From: Eulemur rufifrons | Lineage: Eukaryota > Chordata > Mammalia > Primates > Lemuridae | DNA length: 64,000 nt | Direction: 5' to 3' | Assembly (NCBI RefSeq): GCF_041146395.1 | Contig: NC_091000.1 | Location: 12,414,501 to 12,478,500 of the forward strand | Part shown: piece by piece, positions 1-12,935 of the stretch | Position numbering within the stretch: position 1 is the first letter of the stretch | Layout: the number at the start of each line of letters is the position of its first letter | Translations under genes and position numbers: made by a program | Notes under the pieces: generated by a model | The model's database searches: none | The model's input: the letters and a program-made list of their open reading frames with translations, nothing else | What the model was told of the DNA's origin: nothing

Positions 1-165
1 TTGATTGAGCATTCTTTCTGTGCCACCTGCTGTTTATGAGGTACGTATTATTGTTATGCCCATTTTACAGATGAGGAAACTCAGACACTAGGAAGTTAAA
101 AACTTGCCCCAAGTCCTGCAGCTAGTGTCTGAGGGAGCCAGAAGAGTGGTTCTCATAAATGTTTG
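1..165 (-). repeat. MIR SINE, reverse orientation
   Basis: The phrase 'cccattttacagatgagg' and the following 'aaactcagacactagg', 'cttgccccaag' and 'cagctagtgtctgagg' follow the reverse complement of the MIR SINE. The left end is cut by the window edge. Confidence 0.8.
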
Positions 166-903
166 CTAAGTGAATGACTGAAATTTGTTAGACTCTTGCA
201 TAACTAGGATTCTAGACCTCTTATTTTCATAAGAGGTATTTGAGGGTAGTTTCATATTGACAGATACCTCCCTTTGTGCCCATTAAGGTAAATTTCTTAG
301 TAGTTCTTGCTAAAAAACTAATTTCCATGATTAAAGTTTATTTTTTTTTTAATAACATGAGAAAGATAGAAACTAAACAAACATTCGCCACAGCACTGTG
401 GAGTGCTTCTTGCCACAGTGCAGGGCCCCTGGGAGGACTCAACCAAGGTCTGACTAGTGGATTGATTTCTGCCCTACACAAGCCTGTGCTTTTGTTTTGT
501 TTTCATAATTTTTACTTTTACAAAGGTAATTATGTACATAGCTTAACAAGTCAAATAGTACAACTATTATTGTAAATACATTTAACATAGGACACACACG
601 CCCCTATTAAGTATAATGGAAGACACCAGTCACCGGCCACCTGACAGCCCACCCCACCCCAATTCCCGATTTCCACTCCCCAGGGGCTTTGCCTTTCAAC
701 GCTTTGCTTGTAGTTGTTTCTTTGGCATTTATCTGATTTCTTAATCATGTGTTTGTAATGCTTTATCTTGATGTTACTTTGAGATGTTGTCATTTGTCTT
801 TCTATAAGGGTAAATGAAATTTAGCTTTCTTAGACACTAGCTTCCCTTCCCCTTATCTTCCCAGTGTAGTTATGTGAGAATTTAAAGATAAATCAATAAT
901 CAA
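166..903. other. Intronic, no gene seen
   Basis: This is AT-rich intron. The part from about 470 to 860 resembles an old LINE 3' region ('aattatgtacatagc', 'caaatagtacaac'), but I cannot name the family. Only short chance reading frames occur. Confidence 0.5.
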
Positions 904-1250
<347 letters not shown>

Positions 1251-2214
1251 TCAATGTTCATATTATGATGACTATGTAATTTTTATTCTTTGAAGCACCA
1301 AGTGTTGTACTATGAGGATATTTACTTTCCTTATACAACCATTTGTTTTACCTGGGATTGGTGATTGCCTTTTTTTAATTACACAGTTTTTTAAAAATAT
1401 GTTTTTAATTTTCTCCTCAATGCTCCATCATATGTGCCAGATACCTACTGGTATTTTTTTCCCTAAATGGTCTAGTATCTCAAGTAATCCGTCCATTCCT
1501 CTCCTTTCTCGGAGACTTTCATTTGAGGGCACCTTGTTCTCCTCTGGTCTGGATTAACTGCTTTCTAGGCTGGCTGTTATCTGAGAGTTTTCTTCTCACT
1601 ACTATTGTGTTGGATTCACTGTTTTCTAGGCCCCATGTCTTCCTGCTCCTTGGTTTACTTCTTTATTTTGCTGGGCACACATCTCTAGTAGCTTCCTGGG
1701 AATAGTGTTTTTAGGGGTTTGGGAGAGGGTTCTTCTGCTCTGTGCCTTGTCTCCACTTTAAAGTTCCTTTTCTAGTTTTTGTTGTGTTTTGCTCTCTAGA
1801 GGCACTAACGTGCTGTTTGGAAGTCCCATGGGAGGGGGGCTTAACCCCTGTTGGACCTTCCCACAGAGTGATCTGGAGGATGTCTGGGGTCTTTCCTCCT
1901 GGAGCAGTTGGTTTCCCCAGAAGAGTCTACCAGTCTCCACTGCACCAGCATTCTAGAAGAGGAGCAAGGGGTGTGATTTTTCACATAATCCCATTTCATT
2001 CAGTACCTGGTTTTCCCCTCAGCTATGCCTCGTGTCCTGAAGTTAACAACCTGTCTGGTTGAACCTCTCCAGAATGTAAAATTTCTGTCATTTGCCTGGG
2101 TTAAGAAGTAGCTGTTTTCAATAAAGGAGTAGGGCTGAGTGTTTTTATGAAGTTTTTCAAATAATAGTTCTGTTTTCAGTCTTGTTCTGCACCTCACTTT
2201 TAACAACACCCAAA
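1251..2214. other. Intronic, probable ancient repeat remnants
   Basis: The stretch at 1300-1800 ('tgggcacacatctctagtag', 'cttcctgggaatag') looks like a decayed interspersed repeat that I cannot assign. There is no gene-like reading frame with splice sites. Confidence 0.4.
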
Positions 2215-2370
2215 TTCTGGAGACTTTCCCTCATTCTTTTCTCCCTCGAGCTTTTAATTTGTTTCTTGCAACATAAAACTTACAAAATACATGAAATGAA
2301 CACCAGCATACTCTTCACCTATATTTACTAATGGTTAACATTTTGCCACATTTGTTGGATCTATCTATTA

Positions 2371-2400
2371 CATATATATATATATATATTTATTTATTTA
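2371..2400. repeat. TA/TTTA simple repeat
   Basis: This is a run of alternating T and A followed by TTTA units. It abuts the T-rich (reversed poly-A) end of the neighbouring Alu and probably grew from that tail. Confidence 0.85.
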
Positions 2401-2652
2401 TTTTGAGACAGTGTCTCACTCTGTTGCCCAGGCTGGAGTGCCAGTGGCATGAGGACAGCTCACTGCAGCCTGGACATCCTGGGTTCAGGTGATCCTCCCG
2501 CTTCAGCCTCCAAAGTAGCTGAGACTACAGGCGCACACCACCACACCTGGCTAGTTTTTTTGTAGAGACAGGGTCTCACTGTGTTGCCCAGGCTGGTCTC
2601 AAACTCCTGGGCTCAAGATCCTCCCACCTCAGCCTCCCAAAGTGCTGGGATT
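2393..2652 (-). mobile_element. Alu SINE, reverse, 5'-truncated
   Basis: It reads 'gagacagtgtctcactctg', 'cccaggctggagtg' and 'cctcccaaagtgctggga', then stops before the usual 'gtgagccaccgcgcc' end, so about 30 bp of the left arm are missing. The short linker suggests an older Alu subfamily than the element at 904. Confidence 0.92.
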
Positions 2653-3930
2653 CTATCATCTAATATCTATATTCTGTATCATTTCTGAGTAGTTGCAAAC
2701 ATCATGATTCTTCACTCCTAAATGTTTTAGGGGTACATTTCCCAAGAGCCAGGACATTCTCTTACATAATAAAACTAAAATTACCAAATTCAGAAGGATG
2801 ATCATAGATATAATACTATTTCTAATATATAATTTATATTTAAATTTTTCCTTTTGTGTCAATGACATCCTCTATAGCTGTTATTTTTTTATTCTTATTT
2901 TTTAATTCCAAACTCAAAGGATCACATGTTGCATGTCTTCAATTTCTTTTAATATAAAACAGTTTTCTAGTCTCCTTTTGTCTTTTAGGATGTTGACCTT
3001 TTTGAACATTACAGGTCAGTTGTTTTGCAGAATGTTCCTCAGTTTGAAGTCTGATTATTTCTTCATGATTAAATTTAGATTAGGCATTTTTGGGGCAAGA
3101 ATACTATTCATACATAAGTTGTGTTGTGTTCTTTTCATGCACACTATTAGGAGGCACCTGGTGGCTCTTTGTCTGATTGGTGATACTAAGTTTGATCATT
3201 TGGTTATGGTGGTATCAGCCTGGTTTCTCCATTGTCTTTTTGCTTTTTGTAATTAAAAATAATCTGTTTGTTGATGTTTTGAGACTATATGAATAGCTTG
3301 TTTTCCATCAACCTTTTACCCTATGGTTTTATCATGCATCAGTAATTCTTGCTTTAACCACTTATTACAATGGTAGTTGCAAATGTGATATTCTAATTCT
3401 GTAGTTCCTTCTAAAGTTATGAATTGGTGTTCATTTGTTTAAAAAGAAAAACAAGCCCTGTCCTTCCCTGCACACCCTGTAATTTTTTGTTTGTTTTTGT
3501 ATCACATTTTGTATCACAAATTTTTTGTTTGTTTTGTATCACCATCACCATGGTCTCATGGATTTTTTTTTTAATTCAATGGGGTGTAGTCTTTTGCAGA
3601 CATGCTATTTTGTGTTCCACTTGTTCCCAATTTGGCCATGGTAACCTCTTCAGTCTTATTCCCTGTGTCTTTTGAGGTGTCCCCGTCTGTTTTTGAGCTT
3701 TTTCTTGCTTTCTGGGACAAAAAGATATTCCGGGTTCACCTGTGCTTTTTGTGCCTCGGACCTGTATGTGAGAATCAACTATTTCTCTAAGGCAGCCTAG
3801 TTTCTTTTAGTGGGGAATGGTATTAGAATCCAAGATTCTGAATGCTATGGGGCTCTTAGCTCCTGGGGTAGCATTGCCTCTAGAGATTTTTGGTGGACAG
3901 AGCTAGGACGTAAATATCTATATTCGTTTT

Positions 3931-5640
3931 TTAAAATTAGGCGTTCATAGTGCTATCACTGGGCTCTCTTCTCCTTCCCCCATTTCCAATTTGCTCATTC
4001 ACACCATGTACACAAAATCATTTCAGAATTGCTACACCCACACCACCGTCCATGGTTGGCTTTTCCTCTTGTATATGTATTTAAACTTTCTTCACTTTCT
4101 TAATTCAGCTACCTCTCATCCATCTGCTTTTCCAGCTTCCAAGATTATTTGATTGTTCATGTGTTTTCATCTTCCCTCTCATTCTCTTCTTTTTTATTCC
4201 TCCTACTGTCATCTTAGTGGGCGTTCCAGGCGCTGTTTGCAGTCTGCCATGTTTAACTGAGAGCCGCATCCCAGATCTCCATCTGTTGGTTACTTGACGT
4301 CAGAAGACAGGGAGGAAGTAAACAATGTTTACCTTTAATACCCAAAATAGCTCTGCCCATCATCTTGGCCCCACTTTCCCAGGCCTGCATTCCTTCTGCA
4401 CCCCTCACAGACAAATTAGAACTCTGAACATCTTCCTTGAAGTTTCTAACTCTCTCAGTGGATGGGACTTCTTTTCGGTGGTATTTGGCAGTAGACCTGA
4501 AAGTTCAGGGATGTAGGTGGTTTTGCAAAGAACAGGACCAGCCTGTCTGATCATATATTTGCGTTGTGCTTGAGAACTGAATGCTACAAATCAGACAGTC
4601 CTGGATTATTTCAGGCTGAGAAAAATTAGTAGACCAACCGGGAGGAAGCAGAAGCCATACCACCTCTCCAAGCCTGTTTTTGATATCTTGGTGTTCTCTT
4701 TTAATTGAAATTGGTACAGACGTCTCTCATTAGCTGTAACATTTGGACTTTCAAAACCACTTTGATGTCTCTTACCTCTGCTTATTTACAATGAACATTG
4801 TTTCACATTTCAATTTTCTTCCTACTCTGCTAAATATGTTACCTGGAAAGAGGAAATACCAAGAGAGATCTTTACCTTAGAATTCTAAGAATGCCATGGG
4901 TATCAACTCCTGTTTATAAAGGTGTAACTCAAGGTATTAGGGGAATTTTCAAGAAGGTGATATATGTGAGATAGCCATCATCTTTGAAACAGTTTGGGAG
5001 GTTTAATTTATTTCTCTGTGCTTTGGTAAACAAAAGCTGGCATTTTCTTTTCATGGGTTTTCAACTGCAAGGCTGTTGTGTGTTTCTGCCCTTCCTCAGT
5101 AGTGGTGCATTTTGGTGGTCAAATCTAAAACATGTGTCAGATTCACAGGCGTGCTTTTTGCCAGGAACCTCTTTTAACACTTGCCATATTGGCAGTTTTT
5201 ACAGGATCTTCTGTCTGTGCTTTATTTATTTATTTACTCTGCTTGCATTGTGGAATTATGGGTAAAGCTGCTTTAAATCAGAATCATGTTAAATAAAAAT
5301 ATTAAAAGAATATTTTGACCAACAATAATGCACATATTTCAACATAAATAATCTATGCTGAATTGGCTTCTAGATTTCAAAACAGGAAGAACATCTTTAG
5401 TGATGTTCATGGTTTGGTTTTGCTTTGCTGCAGATTAGGTTTAGCGACAAATTCCATCTGGCTGGAGCTACATGCAGTCTCTCTATTGATTGGTTATATT
5501 GGGACTTCATGGGAGTGTCCTTCAATTTGCTTTTCCCCGCATTTTTAAAAGCGCCATTGGAAAAAAAAAAAAGAGGATAGAAAAGAAAAAAAGGACCCTG
5601 CATTGTTTCAGTGTGCGTCCAACATGCAAAACATAGTTCT
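3931..5640. other. Intronic, no gene seen
   Basis: This is unremarkable AT-rich intron. I saw no clear repeat family, RNA gene or exon with paired splice sites. Confidence 0.5.
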
Positions 5641-5699
5641 AAATTTTTAATTAGCTAAGTGAGTGGTGAAAAGGAAAAGTAATATAACAAGCCTCGGTG

Positions 5700-5890
5700 A
5701 GCAGCTGGGATGTGTTGCCATGACGACAAGTTCAGCAGGCTGCCAGCGAGCATGTCAATGGGTAATATTGGGAGAGGGCTTTGAAACAGTGCCTGCTAGC
5801 CACAATGTGATTGGTCACGCCTCTGTTGTCTTTGTGTGAACCGGTGCATGCTGGGTAAGACCTAGAGTGAATGCTCAGCTTGTCTCAAGG
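5700..5890. promoter_or_regulatory. Candidate regulatory cluster (X-box-like, CCAAT, AACCGGT)
   Basis: Three motif matches lie within 135 bp. GTTGCCATGACGAC at 5714-5727 resembles an RFX X-box, with one perfect half-site GTTGCC and the second half 4/6. An inverted CCAAT box sits at 5810-5814 inside 'gtgattggtcac'. AACCGGT at 5839-5845 matches a Grainyhead half-site. The stretch is repeat-free and more GC-rich than its surroundings. A weak donor-like 'atgag/gtaatg' follows at about 5900. This is motif reading only, and function is inferred. Confidence 0.25.
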
Positions 5891-7349
5891 CTGCAATGAG
5901 GTAATGCTTCTGAATCTTTGGGGATTATGAGCTCCTGCCTCCAAAAGACTGCAGTCTAGAGTGTTTTCATTCCAATTTGCGTTAATTACTGACTATAACA
6001 TGTTAGGAAGTTTTACAGCTGCCTTTATTCAATCTTTTATATGTGCATGTGTATATTATAGATAACTTAACACGTGTGTATGCTGCATATAGAATCTCAA
6101 GCGTATTCTAAAAAAAGAGCTAACCCTCCATATTAGTCATTCTGCTCAGAGTCAACATTTCATTTGATTGCTGGCATCAGTGACAGTATCTGTTGGTGGA
6201 TAAATGATATATTAAAGTGCATTTACGTTGGGTAAGCAAACTTGTTCATTTCTAGAGAATATTTTGGCATTGATTACTTTTTAAAGTCTTTTATCTGTGA
6301 TAAGTCTCTATAGTAGGCATAAAGGGGGTTGTAAAGAGTGTCGGATTTGCTTGGTCAGTAGGTTTAGTTCATTTTTAGATTCCTTGAAATTGGCCGGTTT
6401 ATATCCTCATATTGATCTTATAGTCTTTCATTAATTGAACATAATATCTGACTCCTCCAAAATTATCTGCTGAATAATGCCGTGACAGTTTAAACTTAAA
6501 GCTGTAAAGGGAAGCTGTATTTCAAGATGCAAAGATGTAGAAATGTTTATGGGTGGTTTGTGAGACAAATACATCAAGATGCTGATGTCACAGAGACACA
6601 TGAGCTGAACCCCTGAGCCCTAACCCTGATTCTCTGGGACACAGTGACTTGGATTCTCTCCAGGGTTTCATCGGTGGTTGGAGAATATTTTACCACATTC
6701 ATAAATAGTAACCTAGTGCCCTGGAGCGGGTAGGGCAGCATCTCCAGCCATGCTGTGTGTGACTGTGGGGGAGGGGGTGGCGGGAGGCTGAGTAGGACAG
6801 TCTGATTCATCGTGTCACAAATGGGAAGCATGTGAACTAGCTTTTGGACAGAGCTGGCTGAGCTGTCATATTGCCACCCTGTTGTATTTACCTTGCAAAC
6901 AGTTCTTAAAAATTTATAAGCCCTTAAATGTATAAACAAAGAATAAAAACACCTTGAACGACAGGGAATGCTTTCTGCCGCTGCTGCCGCATAGCACAGT
7001 GACCTCCGCCAGCTACCTTGCTTTATCTGAGGTCAGGCCACGGGCATGGGTTGAAACCCGATGGTCATCCAGCCCGACTATCTCTAGTCACGAAACACAA
7101 GGCCACACAGCAGGAGTTAGTGGCCTGTCTTGCTGTGCACCACACTTTCTGTATTCTTTTAAAGAATTTAAAGCGTGGCTTATTTTCAGTCATCAGTATG
7201 GTTGGTTTGTATGTCTTTGTAAAGAAAGACCTTACCAAAGATAAATAAATGTGATAGTATATCTAGGTTTTAAATAATTGTCTCAGAGTGCTTGTGGCAA
7301 GAGTAGGATCTTGGGTTGTGACTTTCACCAACATGTTGATTCCGTCTAG

Positions 7350-7408
7350 TGGCACAAATGCCAGAACCAAACGGCCTGTACTTAGACACGAATGGAGAGG
7401 CCCTTAAG
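7350..7408 (+). other. Candidate cryptic 59-bp exon
   Basis: An AG acceptor after 'tccgtct' at 7348-7349 and a good donor 'aag/gtaagc' at 7409 bracket 59 bp. An open frame from ATG at 7358 (MPEPNGLYLDTNGEALK) ends in phase 0. STOX2 exon 2 needs phase 1, so this piece cannot extend the STOX2 protein by direct splicing. The pyrimidine tract is poor. It may be chance. Confidence 0.15.
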
Positions 7409-7409
7409 G

Positions 7410-8250
7410 TAAGCTGGAGTCCTTTGTCTAAAACAAAGCAGGAAGCAATAACCTGGTGAAGAAAAATCCACCTGTTGATAAGACTGGCACTCTTTCTCTT
7501 AAAACATTTTAATGTTCTGTTACCTTCCTTTCTCTGGGGGATAGGTTAATTGTGTAATTTCAAATCTCAAGCATGCTTTGCTAATTTAAACAATTTTGGG
7601 GTTCATTAATGATTCAGAGTTTGCATCAGATTGGATTCTCTGTAATGCAGGCCAGTTGTTATGGGCAGGATTTGTTACCTTTGTTGCCTGGCAAGCTATA
7701 AAGCAATTTTATACTTTAACATTTAGAAATCATATTTATTAATCCTCATAGGAAGGCATCTTTATTTTTGTATAACTATATGCTAACTTGTTTTGCTTAA
7801 TCAGGTAGCACAATTCTAATCTTTTATATTTAGGTGATTTAGTAGGTCTCTGCAGATCAGATTATGATATGGCAAAATCTTCATTATGAAATCATTTTAG
7901 AGCATTTAACACATGCAAAATTAATATGTTAAAGATTAAGTAAAACAAAGGGTAAAGAAAGGTCTGTTTAATTTACTATGTTTCACAAGCTTTTTATTAT
8001 TTTGAAAGCCCCCTTGAAGAGGAGCAATTGCAAGTTCCAACTAGCATGAGTCATTTTATCCTGTGACAGGTTCCACAATAAATGACTTGTGATTGATGCG
8101 AAGCCTGATGCTTAGAGATTAATGGCAGAGGCAGTATTGTAGTGTTTCTCTTTCATCACTAATATTATCCAGTGAAGCTGGTAGCTTAGCAAAGGACTTT
8201 GCTTAAAAATAATTGCAGTTGATTGATACCAATGGTCTGTAAAGTTTTTA
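7410..8250. other. Repeat-poor intronic block, possible enhancer
   Basis: I recognise no interspersed repeat here. The block is dense in homeodomain-type cores (TTAATTG at 7546, TTAATGATT near 7606, GATTAATGG near 8118) and has an 'attcatta'-rich composition. Long repeat-free AT-rich blocks in developmental gene introns are often conserved enhancers, but conservation is not visible in a single sequence. Confidence 0.25.
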
Positions 8251-9744
8251 AAAATATGACCCTTTGGGGAAGTCTAGGGAAAAACAAGGTGCTTTTAGAT
8301 AATTTGATGGGTTCAAGAAATTAAAAAATACTTTTCTTTAAAAATACATGCTTTACAAACAAATGTCAAGCCCATTACATTTATAAAAGAGGGTTTATTG
8401 AACATTAGAAGCAAAAGTTTTTGTGGGAAAAGCAAAACTTTAAAAGAAGAATAAAATCAGGGTCTCTGGAAAGTAGAATATCAAGTATACTGAAGCTTTG
8501 TAATGAGACAAAATCTTAATTGTTCTACACTCATTTGATTACCTTTTGGTCACTTACTCTAGGTTGATCCTTCTCCCACTTCATGGGTCACAAAAGTCAG
8601 TGCCCCCCAGGTGCAGATGTGGGGATGGCCCAGCGTACACACCTGGATCTTTACTGTTAAGGACGTTCCTTCACATGGAAACGTAAGGACCAGAGAGAGA
8701 GACTTTGTCACCCCCAATAAAAACACACGGTTTCTACTCTCATGGCCTTTATTATGACATAAAAATTGCATTTGTATAGCACTTAAGCTTATTAATAAGC
8801 TGCTATTAAAATAATTTTTTTAAGTGACAAATTATTATAATAGGCAACTCAATGCTAAATGTTGATTTCATCTCTTTTAAAATGTGGGATTATTTCTAAC
8901 ATGATAAACCTTACAAGTTGCTAATTCAGAATTTTAAGAATTGAAATAGGGACTAGTCTGAAGTGTCCTCCTGTTCCATTTAATTCAACTTGAAAACCCT
9001 TTGTGAAGAGCGGATTTCCTAGTTGACTTAAGGGCACTGGAAAATACACCGGGGAGAGTGTCTGCTTTAGAGAATAAACCTTGCTGGTCACTTCAGGTCT
9101 TCAGATGGGGTTGCTAAGTAATATTCAAATGCTATGCTTAGAAAGGACTAATATTCAGATCTTTGTGACCTAGAATCACCTTTAATATGGTGTATTTTTA
9201 CACATTGTGTGGTTCTAATATGTCAAATCCTTTTGCATTTGGAGCTAATGTTATTTAGATTGGATATGTGGTGAGGCTGTATATAATACGTAATGCTGGA
9301 GCAGCAAATGCTGTCTTTACCACTTACACATGTTTATCTTGAGTTGACAGTTTGTTACTTGTAGGTAAATGGTGCTGTGTCTTTGTTGTGGTCATAGTAT
9401 CTAGTCCAGTGCTAAGTTTAAAATAGGTACTGATACATTTATTTAGTTGCAAAAAAGTTGGTAGGTTTCTGTGTGGAAAAGTTATGAAAAGTTACCCTTG
9501 ACCTTAGAAACAGGAAATGGAAGGGTTCTGTGCAACCTTAGACATGTTATCTGATGAATTTTCTTATCATCACATAGTGTTTCTCATCTGTACCCATTTC
9601 CTCTTTCAATCAACATAAAAATCTTAGTCTTCAAATTTGAAATTGCAATAAAAAAGAAATATTATGGTTGAATTTAAATCAAAGCAATTACACCATGTAG
9701 GTAGATCTTTTAACCACTCATTGTGTCAGTATGTCAGCATTTTC
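8251..9744. other. Intronic, no gene seen
   Basis: This is AT-rich intron without a recognisable repeat family, RNA gene or exon. Confidence 0.5.
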
Positions 9745-9985
9745 TTGGTGAGGGTGCTGTGGAATGGTGACACGTGCATAGGTTTGGGGTATTGGAAAGA
9801 ACCACATTTGAATCCTGAGGTACTATTTACTTGCTGGGAGGCATAGAACAAATTAGTCTTAGCTTTTTACATGAGGATTACACCTATATCACAGAGGTGT
9901 AGTAGTTTAGGTAACCTACATAAAGTATCTGACACATATTACCTGCCATGCATAGGTGCTCAATAAATGTTAGTACTCTTTATCT
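9745..9985 (+). repeat. MIR SINE
   Basis: The diverged MIR body runs from 'gtgacacgtgcatagg' through 'tttacatgaggattacacc' to the typical end 'gtgctcaataaatgttagta'. Confidence 0.75.
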
Positions 9986-10299
9986 CCTGTTTGCATTTAA
10001 CTGCTAAAATGATTAAATTCCTTTAGCTTTATTGAGATATCTCCCCTGATGGTTCAGGAAAAAATGATTTGTTGTTCATCTCTGCTAAGTTATTCTAGAG
10101 GAATATCTTTCTGATATGATTAGAAAATATTATCACCTGTGCTTATGTAATATCCTCAGTTTCACCAGCTCAAAAATACGGGTGCAGTTGATAGCAACAG
10201 AGTTAAAGCATTAGGGGTTGGTTACTGGAAAGCCAACGAGATGGAAAGAGCATCAGATACGAAGCTAATTCTGCAGTTACGCTAATTCTGGCAGTTCTG

Positions 10300-10640
10300 C
10301 GTAGGGTCGATGGGAGGAGCCAGCAGGAGGCTTTCCCAGCAGTCTAGGTGAAAACCGCAGAGGCAAGTTCTGGTCAGCAGCACAACAAGAAAAGGAACAG
10401 ATTTAGAGACACCCATACGTCGAGCAGACTGGCTTTGTGGACTATTTAGATTAAGAGAGAAGCGGGGTGGTTAGTGAAGGAAAGATAGGAATCCTACATT
10501 CACGGGTCGTGTGGCACCTTGGTGGTGGTGCCACAGTCCAAACTAGAGATAGAAGGAGTTGCAGGATTTATGGGACAGGTAACAAATTCGGTTTTGGACA
10601 TGTTGAGTTGAGGCACTGGGATATCTAGGTGGGATCATCT
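10300..10640 (-). repeat. Probable L2 LINE fragment, reverse
   Basis: The phrase 'tcggttttggacatgttgag' followed by 'atatctaggtggg' matches the reversed L2 coding region. The flanks are too diverged for firm borders. Confidence 0.5.
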
Positions 10641-10651
10641 GGTAAGCAGAG

Positions 10652-10679
10652 AGAGAGAGAGAGACAGAGAGAGAGAGTA
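10652..10679. repeat. GA-rich microsatellite
   Basis: AG dinucleotides are interrupted once by 'gac'. Confidence 0.9.
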
Positions 10680-12611
10680 TCTGGCCGTCAGGGAGAGTGA
10701 CAGGACAGAGAGGGAGGTGTGCCCCGCAGTGCTGAGTGGCTGAGGTTGCAGCTGAGCTGTGGGTGGCAGTGCCTCTGGGGACACGCAGCTGGAGAAGAGA
10801 GGAGGGCTATGCGGAGCCCTTGTGAGTGTTCCTTTTAGAGGCGAGAAGAGAAACCAGCCTTAGGAAGAGGAAACTCAAACCCTAGATGTGAATTTAGAAT
10901 CTGGATTTCATTTTAGTGATTTAGGCATGATGAGTTTCCCCAAAGAAATTGCTAAGTTAACCATCTGGAACCGAATACCCCAAACCGGAGAGAACCACCG
11001 GCCCCTAACTCAGTTCTTCTGCATTTGATGGACAGAGGGGTGGGCCTCCCGAGCCCGTGGAGACCCCCCATTCGTCACACTGGCCCTTCCAGCAGCGCTT
11101 CCTCCGGAGCCGTCCCAGTGGCGGTGACGACTCAGGCCACGCCACACGCTCGCTCTAAGCTTCGTGAAATCACCAGTGTCATAGGCGGCTGTGGGACATG
11201 GAAGAAGATGCTGAACTCTCAAAATGGAGGCACAGAATTAAAAATAGTTTTCACCCATCTTTCACATGAGTGCTTAAATAAGTTATAGTTAGAGAGAACG
11301 ACCTAGGACATATGTGGAAATTGTGACTTAATCTTCTGAGTACTTTTCAGAGCTATTAAAACAAGCGAATTGTTCTTACTTCATCAGATACCACTCAAAA
11401 CTTTTTTTCTTTTCCTTGATATAACCTATCCATGTCGTAGCTGTTATATTATCTGTCATTACAACTGCAGCTGTGGCCGAGTTCCCTAACTCTCTTGGAT
11501 TTCCTTCATAGAGTGGAGATGATAGTATCTATGTCCTAAGGTTCGTGTGAGAAAGAAGTGACATGGCATGTGGAGAGCCCCTTGGATGATGCTTCGTGTA
11601 CACTGGCAGTCAATCGGTAGGGTATTGGTACTGTTATTAATAGACGGGAGGGGAGAAATAGTCTGTGGCACCAGGTAGGCATTAGAAGTGAGAGGAAAGT
11701 GATTGATGACTATGTGGGGTGCTCACACAAGTGAAAATGTTTATGATCGGAAAAGTGAACGGTGCAAGAGGAAGAAAGGGGGAACATGATAGCATTTCGT
11801 GTCTTTAAGGGAGAATGAAAGAAGGTTGAGACGATGCTGGAACACACACTGGCCGCCTGAGGGTGGTGTCCACACCTGACAGTTGGGTGTTTGGGACCCG
11901 AGGTGTCCCTAACTTAGACAATTTATTGAGTGCTCTGTGTTCTAATTACTTGTTTTGTTTTTAGATTTCTGAAATCAGATGTCATTGGATTGCAGGGTGT
12001 CATGAAAATGGTGATACTAGGAAGGGAAAGTAGTTACAACTCTGTGTTGGCTTAGAAAGCTTATCAATTTTGGATTATGAAAAATACAATGTGAAGAAAG
12101 TATGGAGAATTATAAATTTAAAGTATGGAGAATTAAAATTTATAAACCAAAGATTTAGTTGCTAATCTTGAAAAAGGAATGTGAACATCCATTTTTTAAG
12201 AGCAGGAGATGAAATGAGGAAGATAGAGAGAGCTTAGGGCAAACAATGAGGGACCCAGTTAAAAAATAAACTCATTGGTACGTATTAGGGAAATTGCTGA
12301 AAACCATGTGAGTTGAGAAGCTAATTTTAATACTTTTTATTAATCAAAAAGATGTCAGGGTGGGTAACACTTTGCTTTCCAAACTGTGGAGGTCACAGAT
12401 GGGGTGAGGAGATGGGTTCAGGATGTGTGTTAGGACTGTAAATAGCTATCTATACCCCTTCCCCTCCCACCTGTCTGAAATCTCATCCAAGAGCCCTTAG
12501 GCTTTTTGACTTAACATACCAAGAACACTTCAAGAAAACTAGTGTGGCCCAACATAAGATTGCCAACTCTTAGTTTCTGGCATGATAGTTTTTAAAAAAT
12601 TATCGTCTCTT
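10680..12611. other. Intronic, no gene seen
   Basis: This is mixed-composition intron. A more CpG-containing patch at 11030-11160 has no splice-site structure. No RNA gene or exon is supported. Confidence 0.45.
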
Positions 12612-12923
12612 GGCCGGGTGTGGTGGCTCACATCTGTCATCCTGGCACTTTGGGAGGCTGAGAAGGGAGGCTTGCCTGAGGCCAGGTGTTCAAGACCAGC
12701 CTGAAGAAGACTCCAGCTCTACAAAAAAAAAAAAAAAAGAAAGAAAGAGAGAGAGAAATTAACTGGGCATGGTAGTGCACACCTGTAGTCCCAGCTACTC
12801 AGGAGGCTGAGGCAGAGAAGGGTCCCTTGAACCCAGGAGTTTGAGGTTGCAGTGAGCTATGATGATGCCACTGCACACTGATCCCGGGTGACACAGTGAA
12901 ACCCTGTCTCAAAAAAACAAAAA
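12612..12923 (+). mobile_element. Alu SINE, older type
   Basis: 'ggccgggtgtggtggctcac' starts the left arm. The central A-run has become a GAAA/GAGA tract (about 12722-12755), and the right arm ends at a short A-rich tail. It is flanked by a target-site duplication with one mismatch: 'atcgtctctt' (12602-12611) and 'atcatctctt' (12926-12935). Confidence 0.93.
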
Positions 12924-12935
12924 CTATCATCTCTT

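Larger units (their letters stand above)
2215..3930. repeat. Ancient LINE-like repeat, interrupted by an Alu
   Basis: Text such as 'ggtcagttgttttgcagaat', 'gttcctcagtttgaag' and 'ttcatgattaaatttagatt', and later 'tcttttagtggggaatggta', belongs to a widespread old mammalian repeat that I recognise but cannot name with certainty (probably a LINE 3' region). The element is split by the Alu at 2393-2652. A second diverged copy of the same family lies at 63440-63900. Confidence 0.6.
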
